A DNA stretch of 43,247 nt. Source: Phenylobacterium sp. GTDB lineage: Bacteria > Pseudomonadota > Alphaproteobacteria > Caulobacterales > Caulobacteraceae. A program made the translations under genes and the position numbers. Positions 33,637-41,476 of the stretch are shown piece by piece. Each line of letters begins with the position of its first letter. The stretch's first letter is position 1. The stretch covers positions 1 through 43,247 of the forward strand of contig NZ_JAUYAW010000032.1 of the NCBI RefSeq assembly GCF_030693405.1, written 5' to 3'. The notes beneath the pieces were generated by a model that was given only the letters and a program-made list of their open reading frames with translations, was not told the DNA's origin and searched no databases.

Positions 33637-34776
33637 TCAGGCCTCGTTGGTGAAGATCACCGTACCCGAGGCGGCGAACATGCCGCCCACCCCGTGACAG
33701 ACGCTGATCTTGGCGCCGTCCACCTGGGCCGGCGCAATGCCGCGCATCTGACGCACGCTCTCCTGCAGGGCGTACATGCCGTACATCCCTGAGTGCATGT
33801 AGGAGAGCCCGCCGCCATTGGTGTTCAGCGGCAGCTTGCCGCCGATGGCGGTGTTGCGGCCATTGATGAAGTCCTTGGCCTCGCCCGGCTTGCAGAAGCC
33901 GAGGTCTTCCAGGCCATAGAGCGGCAGGTGGGCGAAGGCGTCGTAGATCATCAGGTGATCGACGTCGGCATGGCTGATGCCGGCCTCGTCAAAGGCCTTC
34001 TTGCCCGAGACGCGGAAGGCCTTGGAGGTGGTGAAGTCCTCCATCTGGCTGACCAGCGGGGTTTCCACGCTCTCGCCCGTGCCCAGCACATAGACCGGCT
34101 TCTGAGGGAAGTCCTTGGCCCGCTCGGCGCTGGTCAGGATCAGCGCCCCGCCGCCGTCGGTGACGAGGCAGCACATCAGCTTGCGGAACGGCCAGGCGAT
34201 CATGTCGGAGTTGAGGACATCATCGATGGTGATCGGGTCGCGATAGGAGGCGCGCGGATTCTTCGCCGCCCATTCCCGCTGGATCACCGCCACATTGGCC
34301 AGGTCTTCCTCGGTCACCCCATAGGTCTTCATGTAGCGAAGCACCGGAATGGTGAACATGGTCGGCGGGGCCGTGACCCCATAGGGCATCTCGAACTGAC
34401 CCATCAGGCTGGACGGCGCCCGGCCAAAGCCCCCGGCGCCGACCCGCGAACGGCCCGATTCGCCATGCGTGATCAGGACGGTGGTGCACAGGCCGGCATT
34501 GATGGCCGCGGCCGCATGGCGGACATGCAGCATGAAGGAGCAGCCGCCGACGCTGGTGCCGTCGGCATAGGTCGGCGTGATCCCGAGGTACTGGGCGAGC
34601 TCCACCGGCGAGATGCCGGCGCAGGCCACGCCGTCGATGTCGGTGGGCTTGAGGCCGGCGTCGGCCATGGCGTTGAGCGCCGCGTCAGCGTGCAGGCCGA
34701 TCACGGACACGTCCGGAATCTTGCCCATCTTGGTGGTCTCGGCCGCGCCGACGACCGCAACGGATTTCTGCATCAT
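33637..34776 (-). CDS. SCP2/SCP-x-type thiolase (acetyl-CoA acetyltransferase family)
   Basis: Thiolase-fold enzyme of 379 residues, of the sterol-carrier-protein-x type that usually cleaves bulky or branched beta-ketoacyl-CoA esters. A nucleophile Cys is present at 79 (TSVGGCSFMLHVRHAAAAI); the second active-site region reads NTNGGGLSYMHSGMYG and the third CHGVGGMFAASGTV (C-H-G-x-G-G). Such thiolases commonly pair with a DUF35 OB-fold partner, and the DUF35 gene lies just upstream with an eight-base gap. Likely a catabolic thiolase for a steroid-, terpenoid- or fatty-acid-like chain; the exact substrate is not visible. Confidence 0.92.
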   Translation of the reverse strand: MMQKSVAVVGAAETTKMGKIPDVSVIGLHADAALNAMADAGLKPTDIDGVACAGISPVELAQYLGITPTYADGTSVGGCSFMLHVRHAAAAINAGLCTTVLITHGESGRSRVGAGGFGRAPSSLMGQFEMPYGVTAPPTMFTIPVLRYMKTYGVTEEDLANVAVIQREWAAKNPRASYRDPITIDDVLNSDMIAWPFRKLMCCLVTDGGGALILTSAERAKDFPQKPVYVLGTGESVETPLVSQMEDFTTSKAFRVSGKKAFDEAGISHADVDHLMIYDAFAHLPLYGLEDLGFCKPGEAKDFINGRNTAIGGKLPLNTNGGGLSYMHSGMYGMYALQESVRQMRGIAPAQVDGAKISVCHGVGGMFAASGTVIFTNEA

Positions 34777-34783
34777 GGTCGCC

Positions 34784-35191
34784 TTACCCCTTGGCCGGCT
34801 GGAAGAACGGCAGCGTGATGGTGTCGCTCATCTTCTCGAAGACGACCTCGAGGGGCATGTCGAGCACCAGGGCTTCCGGAGTCTGGGGGCAGCCGACGAT
34901 GTTGGTCATCATCCGCGGGCCTTCCTCGAGCTGCACCACGGCGATGGCGTAGGGCTCGGTCCCCATGTCCGGGCGGGGACGATGGTTGATTACGTAGGAA
35001 TAGAGGGTGGCGCGGCCGCTGGCCTTGAAGACCTCGACATTGCGCGAGCCGGTCTTGGGTGCGAACGGGCGCGGCGGGAAATAGGCTTCACCGGTCTCCT
35101 TGCAACGCTGGAGCAGAAGCTCCCCGTTGCGGGTCCCGTCCCAGAAATGCTGGGTCTCCGGAGTCGGCTCCGGCAAAATGCGAGGCGGCAT
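34784..35191 (-). CDS. DUF35/OB-fold acyl-CoA-associated protein
   Basis: 135-residue partner protein of SCP2-type thiolases. Typical members carry a rubredoxin-like zinc ribbon and an OB fold. Here the OB-fold part is clear (GRATLYSYVINHRPRP, YAIAVVQLEEGPRMMTNIVG, PLEVVFE), but the ribbon keeps only the first Cys (LLLQRCKETGEAYFPPRPFAPKTGS; usual pattern C-x2-C...C-x2-C), so zinc is probably not bound. I chose the ATG at 35189-35191, with GGAG before it; an upstream ATG at 35221 is in frame. It precedes the thiolase in the same transcript. Confidence 0.88.
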   Translation of the reverse strand: MPPRILPEPTPETQHFWDGTRNGELLLQRCKETGEAYFPPRPFAPKTGSRNVEVFKASGRATLYSYVINHRPRPDMGTEPYAIAVVQLEEGPRMMTNIVGCPQTPEALVLDMPLEVVFEKMSDTITLPFFQPAKG

Positions 35192-35309
35192 AAGTCTCCA
35201 TCCCTCAAACAATGTTTTCAAAAATCCCGGCCTCTTCCGGCCGAGCGGGCGCCAGAAAAGACGAGAGCGGCGCGCTTGTCGACCGGCTTAGAGTCTTGAG
35301 CTCGTTTCG

Positions 35310-35335
35310 TCCGACAACCGGCTCCCCTTATCGGA
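35310..35335. promoter_or_regulatory. Inverted repeat upstream of the DUF35-thiolase pair
   Basis: Plus strand arms TCCGACAA (35310-35317) and TTATCGGA (35328-35335) pair over 8 bases (one G-T) around 10 bases. It lies in the 151-base gap after the small unknown gene. It could be an operator or a terminator; no promoter elements are certain. Confidence 0.35.
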
Positions 35336-35342
35336 ACGCACC

Positions 35343-35789
35343 CTAGACCGGAGAGCCCGAGAGTCGTCGCCGGTCGCTGGCCGCCACCAGGGCGCGCCAG
35401 ACCTGGGACTCCAGGGCTTTGGCGGCCGGATCGTCCCGCCGCTCCAGCTCTGCATGCAGGGCGATCAGGGCCACCTTCAGCTCGCCATTGGCGCTCTGCA
35501 GGGCGCTGAGCCTCAGGCTCTCGTCGCGGCCCTGGGCCAGGGCCTCCAGCCAGCGACGGCGGGACTCCTCGCCCCAGACCTTCGCCCCGGCCGCCAGCAG
35601 GGCGCGGAGGTCGGTGTTTTCCTGGACCAGGATCTCGGCCGCCCCGTCCCACATTTCCGCGGCGAGACCGAGCAGCAGGGCTGAGAGGCCGAGTTCGCCG
35701 GCCCGGTCGGCGGCCGGGACGTTGGGCGCGGCGTTGCGGGCCACGCGGCCGGCCAGATCGGCCAGCACCTGGGAGACGGCGGGGGTCAT
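35343..35789 (-). CDS. Unknown helical protein coupled to the phosphotransferase gene
   Basis: 148-residue protein I do not recognise. It appears all-helical and Ala/Leu/Glu-rich (VSQVLADLAGRVARNAAP, ELGLSALLLGLAAEMWDGAAEILVQENTDLRALL, RRRWLEALAQGRDESLRLSALQ, ELKVALIALHAELE). The ATG at 35787-35789 overlaps the phosphotransferase stop by four bases (ATGA), so it is translated with that enzyme and may be its partner or regulator. The same frame is open further upstream inside the phosphotransferase gene but that part is a shadow. Confidence 0.8.
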   Translation of the reverse strand: MTPAVSQVLADLAGRVARNAAPNVPAADRAGELGLSALLLGLAAEMWDGAAEILVQENTDLRALLAAGAKVWGEESRRRWLEALAQGRDESLRLSALQSANGELKVALIALHAELERRDDPAAKALESQVWRALVAASDRRRLSGSPV

Positions 35790-36814
35790 AGATGTCCCAT
35801 CACTTTCAGGGCGGCGCGGTCCTGGGCGTCGATCAGGGCCCAGGCCGGATAGACCAGGATCGGGTCGCGGTTGGCGCCGTCCAGCCAGGTCCTGGCGCTG
35901 GAGACCCAGATGGCCTGGCCCTTCACACAGGCGAACAGCTCCCACCATTTCAGCGCGTCCGGCGCGGCTGTGAGGCCGCTGGCGGCCTCCCAGGCGGCGA
36001 CCGCCTCGTCCCGGGGGAGAAGACCGCCGGGCTTGCCCTGGCCGAAATACCAGACCGGATTGAAGCTCCAGCCCAGGTCCTCCAGCGGGTCGCCCAGATG
36101 GCACATCTCCCAGTCGAGGACGCCGTGAATGCCGCCCTGGGTGTCGTAGAGAAAGTTGCCCGTGCGGTAGTCGCCATGCACCACTGCCACCTTCTGGGCC
36201 GGCGGCGGCGGATTGGCCCGCAGCCATCGGATGGCCGCCCGGATCACCGGCAGCGGTTCGGTCTCGTCGGCGTCCAGCACCCCTTCCCAATGGTCGAGTT
36301 CGCGGAGCCAGACATCCTCGGCCCGGGTGGCCGGCAGTACAGCGACGAGCCCCAGCGCCGTGGGGTCGGCCCGGGCGATCTGGCCCAGGATCGTCCACTT
36401 GCGCCGCCCCAGAGCCGGCAGGCTTTCCTGATAGGGCGCCGTCCACAGGGGGCCGGTCCCGGCCTGGAAGCCGGCGATCTCGGCGGCCACGAAGAAGGGA
36501 CTGCCCAGCGCCTCCTCCCCCTCCTCCAGCCAGAGCATCTCCGGCACCGGCACCTCGCCGCCGTGGAAGGCCCGATAGGCCTCGAACTCCACCCGCCGCT
36601 CGGTGTCGATCAGGCTGTCGGCCGGATCTCGGCGCAGGATCAGGCCCCGGCGGCGGGCCTCCCCGCCCTCGGTCCAGACCAGGGTGAAGCGATAGGTCTG
36701 GCGCGAGGCGCCGCCGGTGATGCGGGCGATCTCGGTGACCGCCACGTCCTGCGCCTGCGGCATCCTCGCCGCGGCATAGGCGCCCAGGCGCTGGACGAGC
36801 TCAGCCTCCTCCAT
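35786..36814 (-). CDS. APH-family phosphotransferase
   Basis: 342-residue kinase-like protein of the aminoglycoside phosphotransferase/choline kinase fold. The N lobe has ITGGASRQTYRFTLVW and LILRRDP (nucleotide-binding Lys replaced by Arg in context). The catalytic loop is VVHGDYRTGNFLYD and the metal-binding segment VLDWEMCHLGDPLEDLGW. Substrates of this subfamily are small hydroxyl compounds; next to P450 genes a hydroxylated lipid or alcohol is a sensible guess. The ATG at 36812-36814 is two bases after the P450 stop. A longer frame upstream overlaps the P450 gene and is a shadow. Confidence 0.9.
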   Translation of the reverse strand: MEEAELVQRLGAYAAARMPQAQDVAVTEIARITGGASRQTYRFTLVWTEGGEARRRGLILRRDPADSLIDTERRVEFEAYRAFHGGEVPVPEMLWLEEGEEALGSPFFVAAEIAGFQAGTGPLWTAPYQESLPALGRRKWTILGQIARADPTALGLVAVLPATRAEDVWLRELDHWEGVLDADETEPLPVIRAAIRWLRANPPPPAQKVAVVHGDYRTGNFLYDTQGGIHGVLDWEMCHLGDPLEDLGWSFNPVWYFGQGKPGGLLPRDEAVAAWEAASGLTAAPDALKWWELFACVKGQAIWVSSARTWLDGANRDPILVYPAWALIDAQDRAALKVMGHL

Positions 36815-36816
36815 GC

Positions 36817-38091
36817 TCAGCTCATCTTGAAGCGGATGGGCAGGGTCTTGGGCCCGTTGACGAACACCGCCTGGGACATCTGCGGTTCGCCGGCCAGCTC
36901 GAGGGATTCCAGGCGCGGGATCAGCTCCTCCCAGAGGATGCGCATCTCCATCTTGGCCAGGTGCTGGCCCAGGCACAGGTGGGCGCCATAGCCAAAGGCC
37001 AGGTGCTTGTTAGGCTTGCGGTCGACCCGGAAGGCCTGGGGATCGTCGAACACCGCCTCGTCGCGGTTGCCCGAGGCGTAGCAGAGCATCAGCCAGTCCT
37101 GGGCCGCCAGGGCCCGGCCGCCGATCTCGGTCGGCCCGGCCACGGTGCGCATGAAGGTCTTCACCGGAGTGGTCCAGCGGATGGATTCATCCACCAGGCC
37201 CGCGATCAGCGACGGATCGGCCTTCAGCTTGGCCAGCTCGGCGGGGTTCTCGGCCAGGCCCCAGATGGCCCCGCCGGTGGAGGACGAGGTGGTGTCGTGG
37301 CCCGCCGTGGCGACGATGATGTAGTAGCTCATCGCCTCGAACTCGGAGATCGGCTGGCCGTCGATCATGCTGTTGGCGATGACGCTGGACAGGTCATCGG
37401 TGGGATTGGCCCGCCGGTCGGCCGACAGCTTGCGGAAATATTCGAAGAAGTCGGTGATGACCCCAGGGGTCAGCTTGGCGCCGGGATCGACCTCCTCCTT
37501 GCGGGCCAGTTCCGGATCGGCGGCGCCGAATAGCTCCTGGGTCAGCATTAGCATCCGCGGCTCATCTTCCCGCGGCACGCCCATGATCTCCATCACCACC
37601 CGCAGGGGATAGTGCAGGGCCACTTCGCGGACGAAGTCGCTTTGGCCCCCGGTGGCGCCCCTCTGGTCCACCGCGGCCTTGGCCACCCCGCGGATACGGT
37701 CCTCCATGGACCGCAGGTTCTGCGGCATGAACCAGGCCTGGGTGAGCGCCCGGTACTTGTGGTGATCGGGCTCGTCCATGTGGATCAGGGTCCGCAGCAG
37801 GTGGGGGCTGCCGCCGGTCATCTCCCGGATCTTGGCGTCGGTCTCCTGATTGACGATGGTCGGCGACTTGGCGCCGTTCAGGAAGAGCGCATTCTGCCGG
37901 CTGATCTCCAGGATGTCGGCGTGGCGCGTGGCCACCCAGAAGGGCTCATAGCCGGCCGGTTCGGCCCGCCCGAAGGCGTTGTTGGCCCGCAGCCAGGCAT
38001 AGGTTTCGTGGATGCGCCCGTCGGCATAGGCCTTGGGGTCCACCAGAGTCTGCGCATGTTCATCGGGTATGCGCACATTTGATTCAGTCAT
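36817..38091 (-). CDS. Cytochrome P450
   Basis: Soluble bacterial P450 of 424 residues, a haem mono-oxygenase. Visible: I-helix oxygen-activation motif ATAGHDTTSSS, the K-helix ExxR (DESIRWTTPVKTF), and the haem ligand Cys in AFGYGAHLCLGQHLAKMEM near residue 372. HMDEPDHHKYRALTQAWFMP is the C-helix region. Overall look is of the CYP124/125/142-like group acting on sterol or isoprenoid side chains, but I cannot assign a subfamily. No ferredoxin or reductase gene is adjacent. It is the first gene of the minus-strand group, with an operator-rich 187-base region before it. Confidence 0.94.
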   Translation of the reverse strand: MTESNVRIPDEHAQTLVDPKAYADGRIHETYAWLRANNAFGRAEPAGYEPFWVATRHADILEISRQNALFLNGAKSPTIVNQETDAKIREMTGGSPHLLRTLIHMDEPDHHKYRALTQAWFMPQNLRSMEDRIRGVAKAAVDQRGATGGQSDFVREVALHYPLRVVMEIMGVPREDEPRMLMLTQELFGAADPELARKEEVDPGAKLTPGVITDFFEYFRKLSADRRANPTDDLSSVIANSMIDGQPISEFEAMSYYIIVATAGHDTTSSSTGGAIWGLAENPAELAKLKADPSLIAGLVDESIRWTTPVKTFMRTVAGPTEIGGRALAAQDWLMLCYASGNRDEAVFDDPQAFRVDRKPNKHLAFGYGAHLCLGQHLAKMEMRILWEELIPRLESLELAGEPQMSQAVFVNGPKTLPIRFKMS

Positions 38092-38111
38092 GATCGCCCT
38101 TGCGGACGGCC

Positions 38112-38162
38112 TTACGTTGCGGAATGCTTACCCAAGGGCAGCAATTTCGTTCCGTAACGTTA
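38112..38162. promoter_or_regulatory. Long imperfect inverted repeat in the P450 divergent promoter
   Basis: Arms TTACGTTGCGGAA (38112-38124) and TTCCGTAACGTTA (38150-38162) match at 11 of 13 inverted positions, with the right arm containing the perfect 8-base palindrome TAACGTTA (38155-38162). It lies close to the P450 start, a good position for a repressor such as a TetR- or IclR-type protein. Confidence 0.5.
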
Positions 38163-38184
38163 GGACGCCGACGCCTCCCTTGCC

Positions 38185-38201
38185 TTGTTCTACTTGAACA
38201 A
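38185..38201. promoter_or_regulatory. Perfect inverted repeat TTGTTC-N5-GAACAA
   Basis: Perfect 6-base arms around five bases, 78 bases before the CrtC-like ATG and in the same divergent region as the longer repeat. Typical size of a dimeric regulator operator. No regulator gene is adjacent. Confidence 0.5.
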
Positions 38202-38278
38202 TTGATACTGCCAGCACAGGCGACGTCGCAATACCGACAATCAAACCGCTGTAGAAATTGCGTCCGGAGGAACCGCCC

Positions 38279-39361
38279 ATGCTGACCAAGGCCGACGACT
38301 TTCCCATCCACCAGACGCCGGAGCCGGTGGCCCATGCGGGGACCGACCGGAACTTCTACGACCGCTATTTTTTCAACGGCTACAGCCCTGACGGGGCGAC
38401 CTATTTCGCCGTGGCCTTCGGGGTCTATCCGCACCTGAACATCGCCGACGCCCATTTCAGCGTCATCCGCGACGGGGTGCAGCACTGTGTGCACGCCTCG
38501 AAGGTCCTGCATTCCGAACGGCTGGATCTTCAGGTCGGGCCCATCGCCATCACCGTGGTGGAGCCGCTGCAGACCCTGAAGGTGACGGTGAGGGACGGCG
38601 AAGGCCTGGCCGCCGAGATCACCTTCAGCGGTCGCGCCTTCCCCATCGAGGAGCCGCGCTTCACCCGCCGCATCGGCCCGCGGGCCTTCATGGACTATAC
38701 CCGCCTGACCCAGAACGTCCGCTGCACCGGCTGGATCGAGGTGGACGGCGATCGTCAGGACCTGCCGGCGGGAACCGTGGGCTCCCGCGACCGCTCCTGG
38801 GGCATCCGCCCGGTGGGGGCGCCCGATCCCCAGCCGCCGGTCCCAATGACCATGAGCGGCTTCTTCTGGCAGTGGACCCCGTTGAACTTCGCCGACCGCA
38901 GCGTCTTCTTCCACGTCAACGCCGATCCGGACGGGAGCGCCTGGAACACCCGGGCGGTGATCCTGCCCGACGGGGCGCCGCAAGGCGGCGGGTTTCACAC
39001 CGCCGCGGCGCGCATGACGGGGGTGGAGCTGGCCCCTGGCACGCGGCACGCCCAGGGCGGGGTGCTGGAAATCCCCTCTGAAGGGGGTCTCATAAGGGTC
39101 AATTTCGAGCCATTTCTGACCTTTTTGATGCGCGGAATCGGCTATTCCGGCGCCTGGCGACACGGCGCCTACAAGGGTGAGCTGGTGGTCGAGCGCGAGG
39201 ACATCGACCTGGCCGCCGCCAACATGGGCGCGCCGGAGCATGTCCATATCCAGGCCCTGTCCCGGGTGACCCTGACCACGCCCGGTGAGGCGCCCCAGAC
39301 CGGGATGGGGGTCTTCGAACAGCTGATCGCCGGCCCCTATCAGCCCTACGGCCTGAGCTGA
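38279..39361 (+). CDS. CrtC/AttH-like lipocalin-fold protein
   Basis: 360-residue protein resembling the hydroxyneurosporene-synthase (CrtC)/AttH family, two lipocalin-like beta-barrel domains that bind or hydrate isoprenoids. Motifs: FNGYSPDGATYFAVAFGVYP, GTVGSRDRSWGIRPVG and FFWQWTPLNFADRSVFFHVN. I see no signal peptide. The ATG at 38279 has a strong GGAGGA; an earlier TTG in frame is not needed. It is divergent from the P450 gene and followed by an alpha/beta hydrolase, so likely part of the same lipid or terpenoid pathway. Exact activity unknown. Confidence 0.82.
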   Translation: MLTKADDFPIHQTPEPVAHAGTDRNFYDRYFFNGYSPDGATYFAVAFGVYPHLNIADAHFSVIRDGVQHCVHASKVLHSERLDLQVGPIAITVVEPLQTLKVTVRDGEGLAAEITFSGRAFPIEEPRFTRRIGPRAFMDYTRLTQNVRCTGWIEVDGDRQDLPAGTVGSRDRSWGIRPVGAPDPQPPVPMTMSGFFWQWTPLNFADRSVFFHVNADPDGSAWNTRAVILPDGAPQGGGFHTAAARMTGVELAPGTRHAQGGVLEIPSEGGLIRVNFEPFLTFLMRGIGYSGAWRHGAYKGELVVEREDIDLAAANMGAPEHVHIQALSRVTLTTPGEAPQTGMGVFEQLIAGPYQPYGLS

Positions 39362-39422
39362 GGGTCTTGCCAAGCGGGCCGGCGCCTGATCGGGTCAGGG
39401 TCCATCAATGACGGAGGCGACC

Positions 39423-40373
39423 ATGCGGCGGTTTCTGGCACAGATGTTCGGCGCGTCGCAGGCGCCGGCGGCGCCCGCAACAGCCCCGCCCCAGCGCGAA
39501 GCCGTCGGTTATGCCGAGCGGACCTGGACCTCCGGCGACGGCCTGAGCCTGTGGGCCAGGGACTATGGCGGCGCGGATGGGCCGGCGCGGCTGCCGGTGA
39601 TCTGCATCCACGGCCTGACCCGTAACTCCCGGGATTTCGAGGATGTGGCGCCGGCCATCGCGGCCACAGGCCGCCGGGTCCTGGCCCTGGACGTGCGGGG
39701 CCGCGGCCGCTCGGCCTATGACCCCAACCCCACCAACTACAACCCGGCCGTCTATGCAGGCGACGTGGCGAGCCTGATGGGCGAGGCCGGGATCGCCCGG
39801 GCGATCTTCCTGGGCACGTCCATGGGCGGGTTGATCACCATGACGCTCTCAACCCTGCGGCCGGACCTGATCGCCGGCGCCATCCTGAACGACATCGGTC
39901 CGGAGATCGCCACCGAAGGGCTGACCCGGATCGGCAGCTATGTGGGCTCAGGCGCCCCCGCGGCCAGCTGGGCCGAGGCCGTCGAGCGGACCCGGGCGAT
40001 CAACGGCTCGGCCCAGCCGCACCTGACCGACGCCGACTGGGACCGGTTCGCGAGGCGCACCTGGCGGGAGGCTGAGCCCGGCAAGCTGGTGCTCGACTAC
40101 GATCCGGCCATCGCCCAGGCCTTCGCCGCCGCCCCGGCCGGCACGCCGAGCCCCGACCTCTGGCCGCTGTACATGGCGCTGGCCATCAACCGGCCCATGC
40201 TGCTGGTGCGCGGCGGCGCCTCGGACCTGCTGGCCGAGGGCACGGCCGCCCGGATGCAGGCCCTGGCCCCGCAGCTTCGCCGGGTGGATATCGACGGCGT
40301 CGGCCATGCGCCGACCCTGGAGGAGCCCGCCGCCCGCCAGGCGATCGCCGACTTCCTGGCCGACGCGCCCTGA
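39423..40373 (+). CDS. Alpha/beta hydrolase
   Basis: 316-residue hydrolase of the esterase/lactonase/epoxide hydrolase fold. Oxyanion region ICIHGLTRNSRDFEDV, nucleophile elbow GTSMGGLITM (Ser), and C-terminal His in DGVGHAPTLEEP; a likely acid residue is the Asp in RGGASDLLAEGT. The ATG at 39423 with GGAGG five bases before is preferred to the ATG at 39408. The N-terminus starts MRRFLAQMFGASQAPAAPAT, weakly hydrophobic, not a clear signal. It follows the CrtC-like gene by 61 bases and may be cotranscribed with it. Confidence 0.9.
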   Translation: MRRFLAQMFGASQAPAAPATAPPQREAVGYAERTWTSGDGLSLWARDYGGADGPARLPVICIHGLTRNSRDFEDVAPAIAATGRRVLALDVRGRGRSAYDPNPTNYNPAVYAGDVASLMGEAGIARAIFLGTSMGGLITMTLSTLRPDLIAGAILNDIGPEIATEGLTRIGSYVGSGAPAASWAEAVERTRAINGSAQPHLTDADWDRFARRTWREAEPGKLVLDYDPAIAQAFAAAPAGTPSPDLWPLYMALAINRPMLLVRGGASDLLAEGTAARMQALAPQLRRVDIDGVGHAPTLEEPAARQAIADFLADAP

Positions 40374-40497
40374 GCGAAGGCCAGCAGCGCCGCGGCGATG
40401 CGGCTTGCCTTTGGGGGCCTGGCCTTGGCACTATCGTCAGATTGACCTTCGGCGGGCTCTCGGGGACCCGTCTCCTGTTTTTTGAGAGATTGAGACT

Positions 40498-41466
40498 TTG
40501 ACGATTTTGGCTCAGGCGGCGAACGCCTCGCCGTCGACGGATTCCTTCGCCTCGGTCGACGCCCTCGTTCAGGGGCTGGCCGGCGTCGGCTATATCGCCT
40601 CGCGCCGCATCGCGACGGCGCTCTACATGTCGGTCCACCTGCAGAAGCCGATCCTGGTGGAAGGGGTAGCCGGCGTCGGCAAGACAGAACTGGCGCTGTC
40701 GACCGCCACCCTGCTCGGCCTGCCGCTGATCCGCATGCAGTGCTATGAGGGTCTGGACGAGTCCAAGGCCCTGTACGAGTGGAAGTACGGCAAGCAGCTC
40801 CTCTACACCCAGATCCTCAAGGACCGCATGGGCGCCGAACTGGCGGATGCGGCCGGCATGGACGAGGCCATGGAGCGCCTGCACGGCATGGGTGACATGT
40901 TCTTCTCCGAGCCCTTCCTGGAGCCCCGGCCCCTGATGAAGGCCCTGCGGGAAGACGATGGCTGCGTCCTCTTGATCGACGAGATCGACAAGTCCGACGA
41001 GGCCTTCGAGGCCTTCCTGCTGGAGGTGCTGTCGGCCTATCAGGCCTCGGTGCCTGAGCTCGGCGTCATCAAGGCCAAGACCCCGCCCATCGTCTTTCTG
41101 ACCTCCAACAATGTGCGCGACCTGGGCGACGCTTTGAAGCGGCGCTGCCTGCACCTGCACATCCCCCTGCCCGAGGCCAGCCTGGAGCGCCGCATCGTCG
41201 CCAGCCGGGTGCCGAATATCGAAGAACGCCTGACCCACCAGCTGGTCGGCTTCGTCCAGGCCCTGCGGGGGATGGACCTGCGCAAGTCGCCCTCGATCTC
41301 CGAGACCGTCGACTGGGCCCGGGCGCTGATCCTGATGCACGCCGACAGCCTGGACGCGGCCATGGTGCGCGACACCCTGAACGTGATCCTGAAGTACGAG
41401 CAGGACATTCAGATGGTCGAGCCGCAGGTGAGCGAACTGCTGCGGACGGCCCAGACGACTCCGTAG
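40498..41466 (+). CDS. MoxR-type AAA+ ATPase (CoxD-like)
   Basis: 322-residue AAA+ ATPase of the MoxR family, chaperones acting with VWA-domain partners in metal insertion or complex assembly. Walker A VEGVAGVGKTELAL, Walker B GCVLLIDEIDKSDEAF, sensor-1 PIVFLTSNN, arginine finger LKRRCL. The start is a TTG at 40498 with a purine-rich GAGAGATTGAGA before it; no ATG fits. The next gene, 10 bases on, encodes its CoxE-like partner. In cox clusters this pair matures the molybdenum-copper CO dehydrogenase, but no cox structural gene is in the window, so its client is unknown. Confidence 0.93.
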   Translation: MTILAQAANASPSTDSFASVDALVQGLAGVGYIASRRIATALYMSVHLQKPILVEGVAGVGKTELALSTATLLGLPLIRMQCYEGLDESKALYEWKYGKQLLYTQILKDRMGAELADAAGMDEAMERLHGMGDMFFSEPFLEPRPLMKALREDDGCVLLIDEIDKSDEAFEAFLLEVLSAYQASVPELGVIKAKTPPIVFLTSNNVRDLGDALKRRCLHLHIPLPEASLERRIVASRVPNIEERLTHQLVGFVQALRGMDLRKSPSISETVDWARALILMHADSLDAAMVRDTLNVILKYEQDIQMVEPQVSELLRTAQTTP

Positions 41467-41476
41467 GCGCCGCGCC

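Noticed and set aside
40462..40484. Possible intrinsic terminator with a T6 run before the MoxR gene
   Set aside because: The arms next to the run are only about four base pairs (CGGG/CCCG) and the run is eight bases away from the stem; too weak to list.
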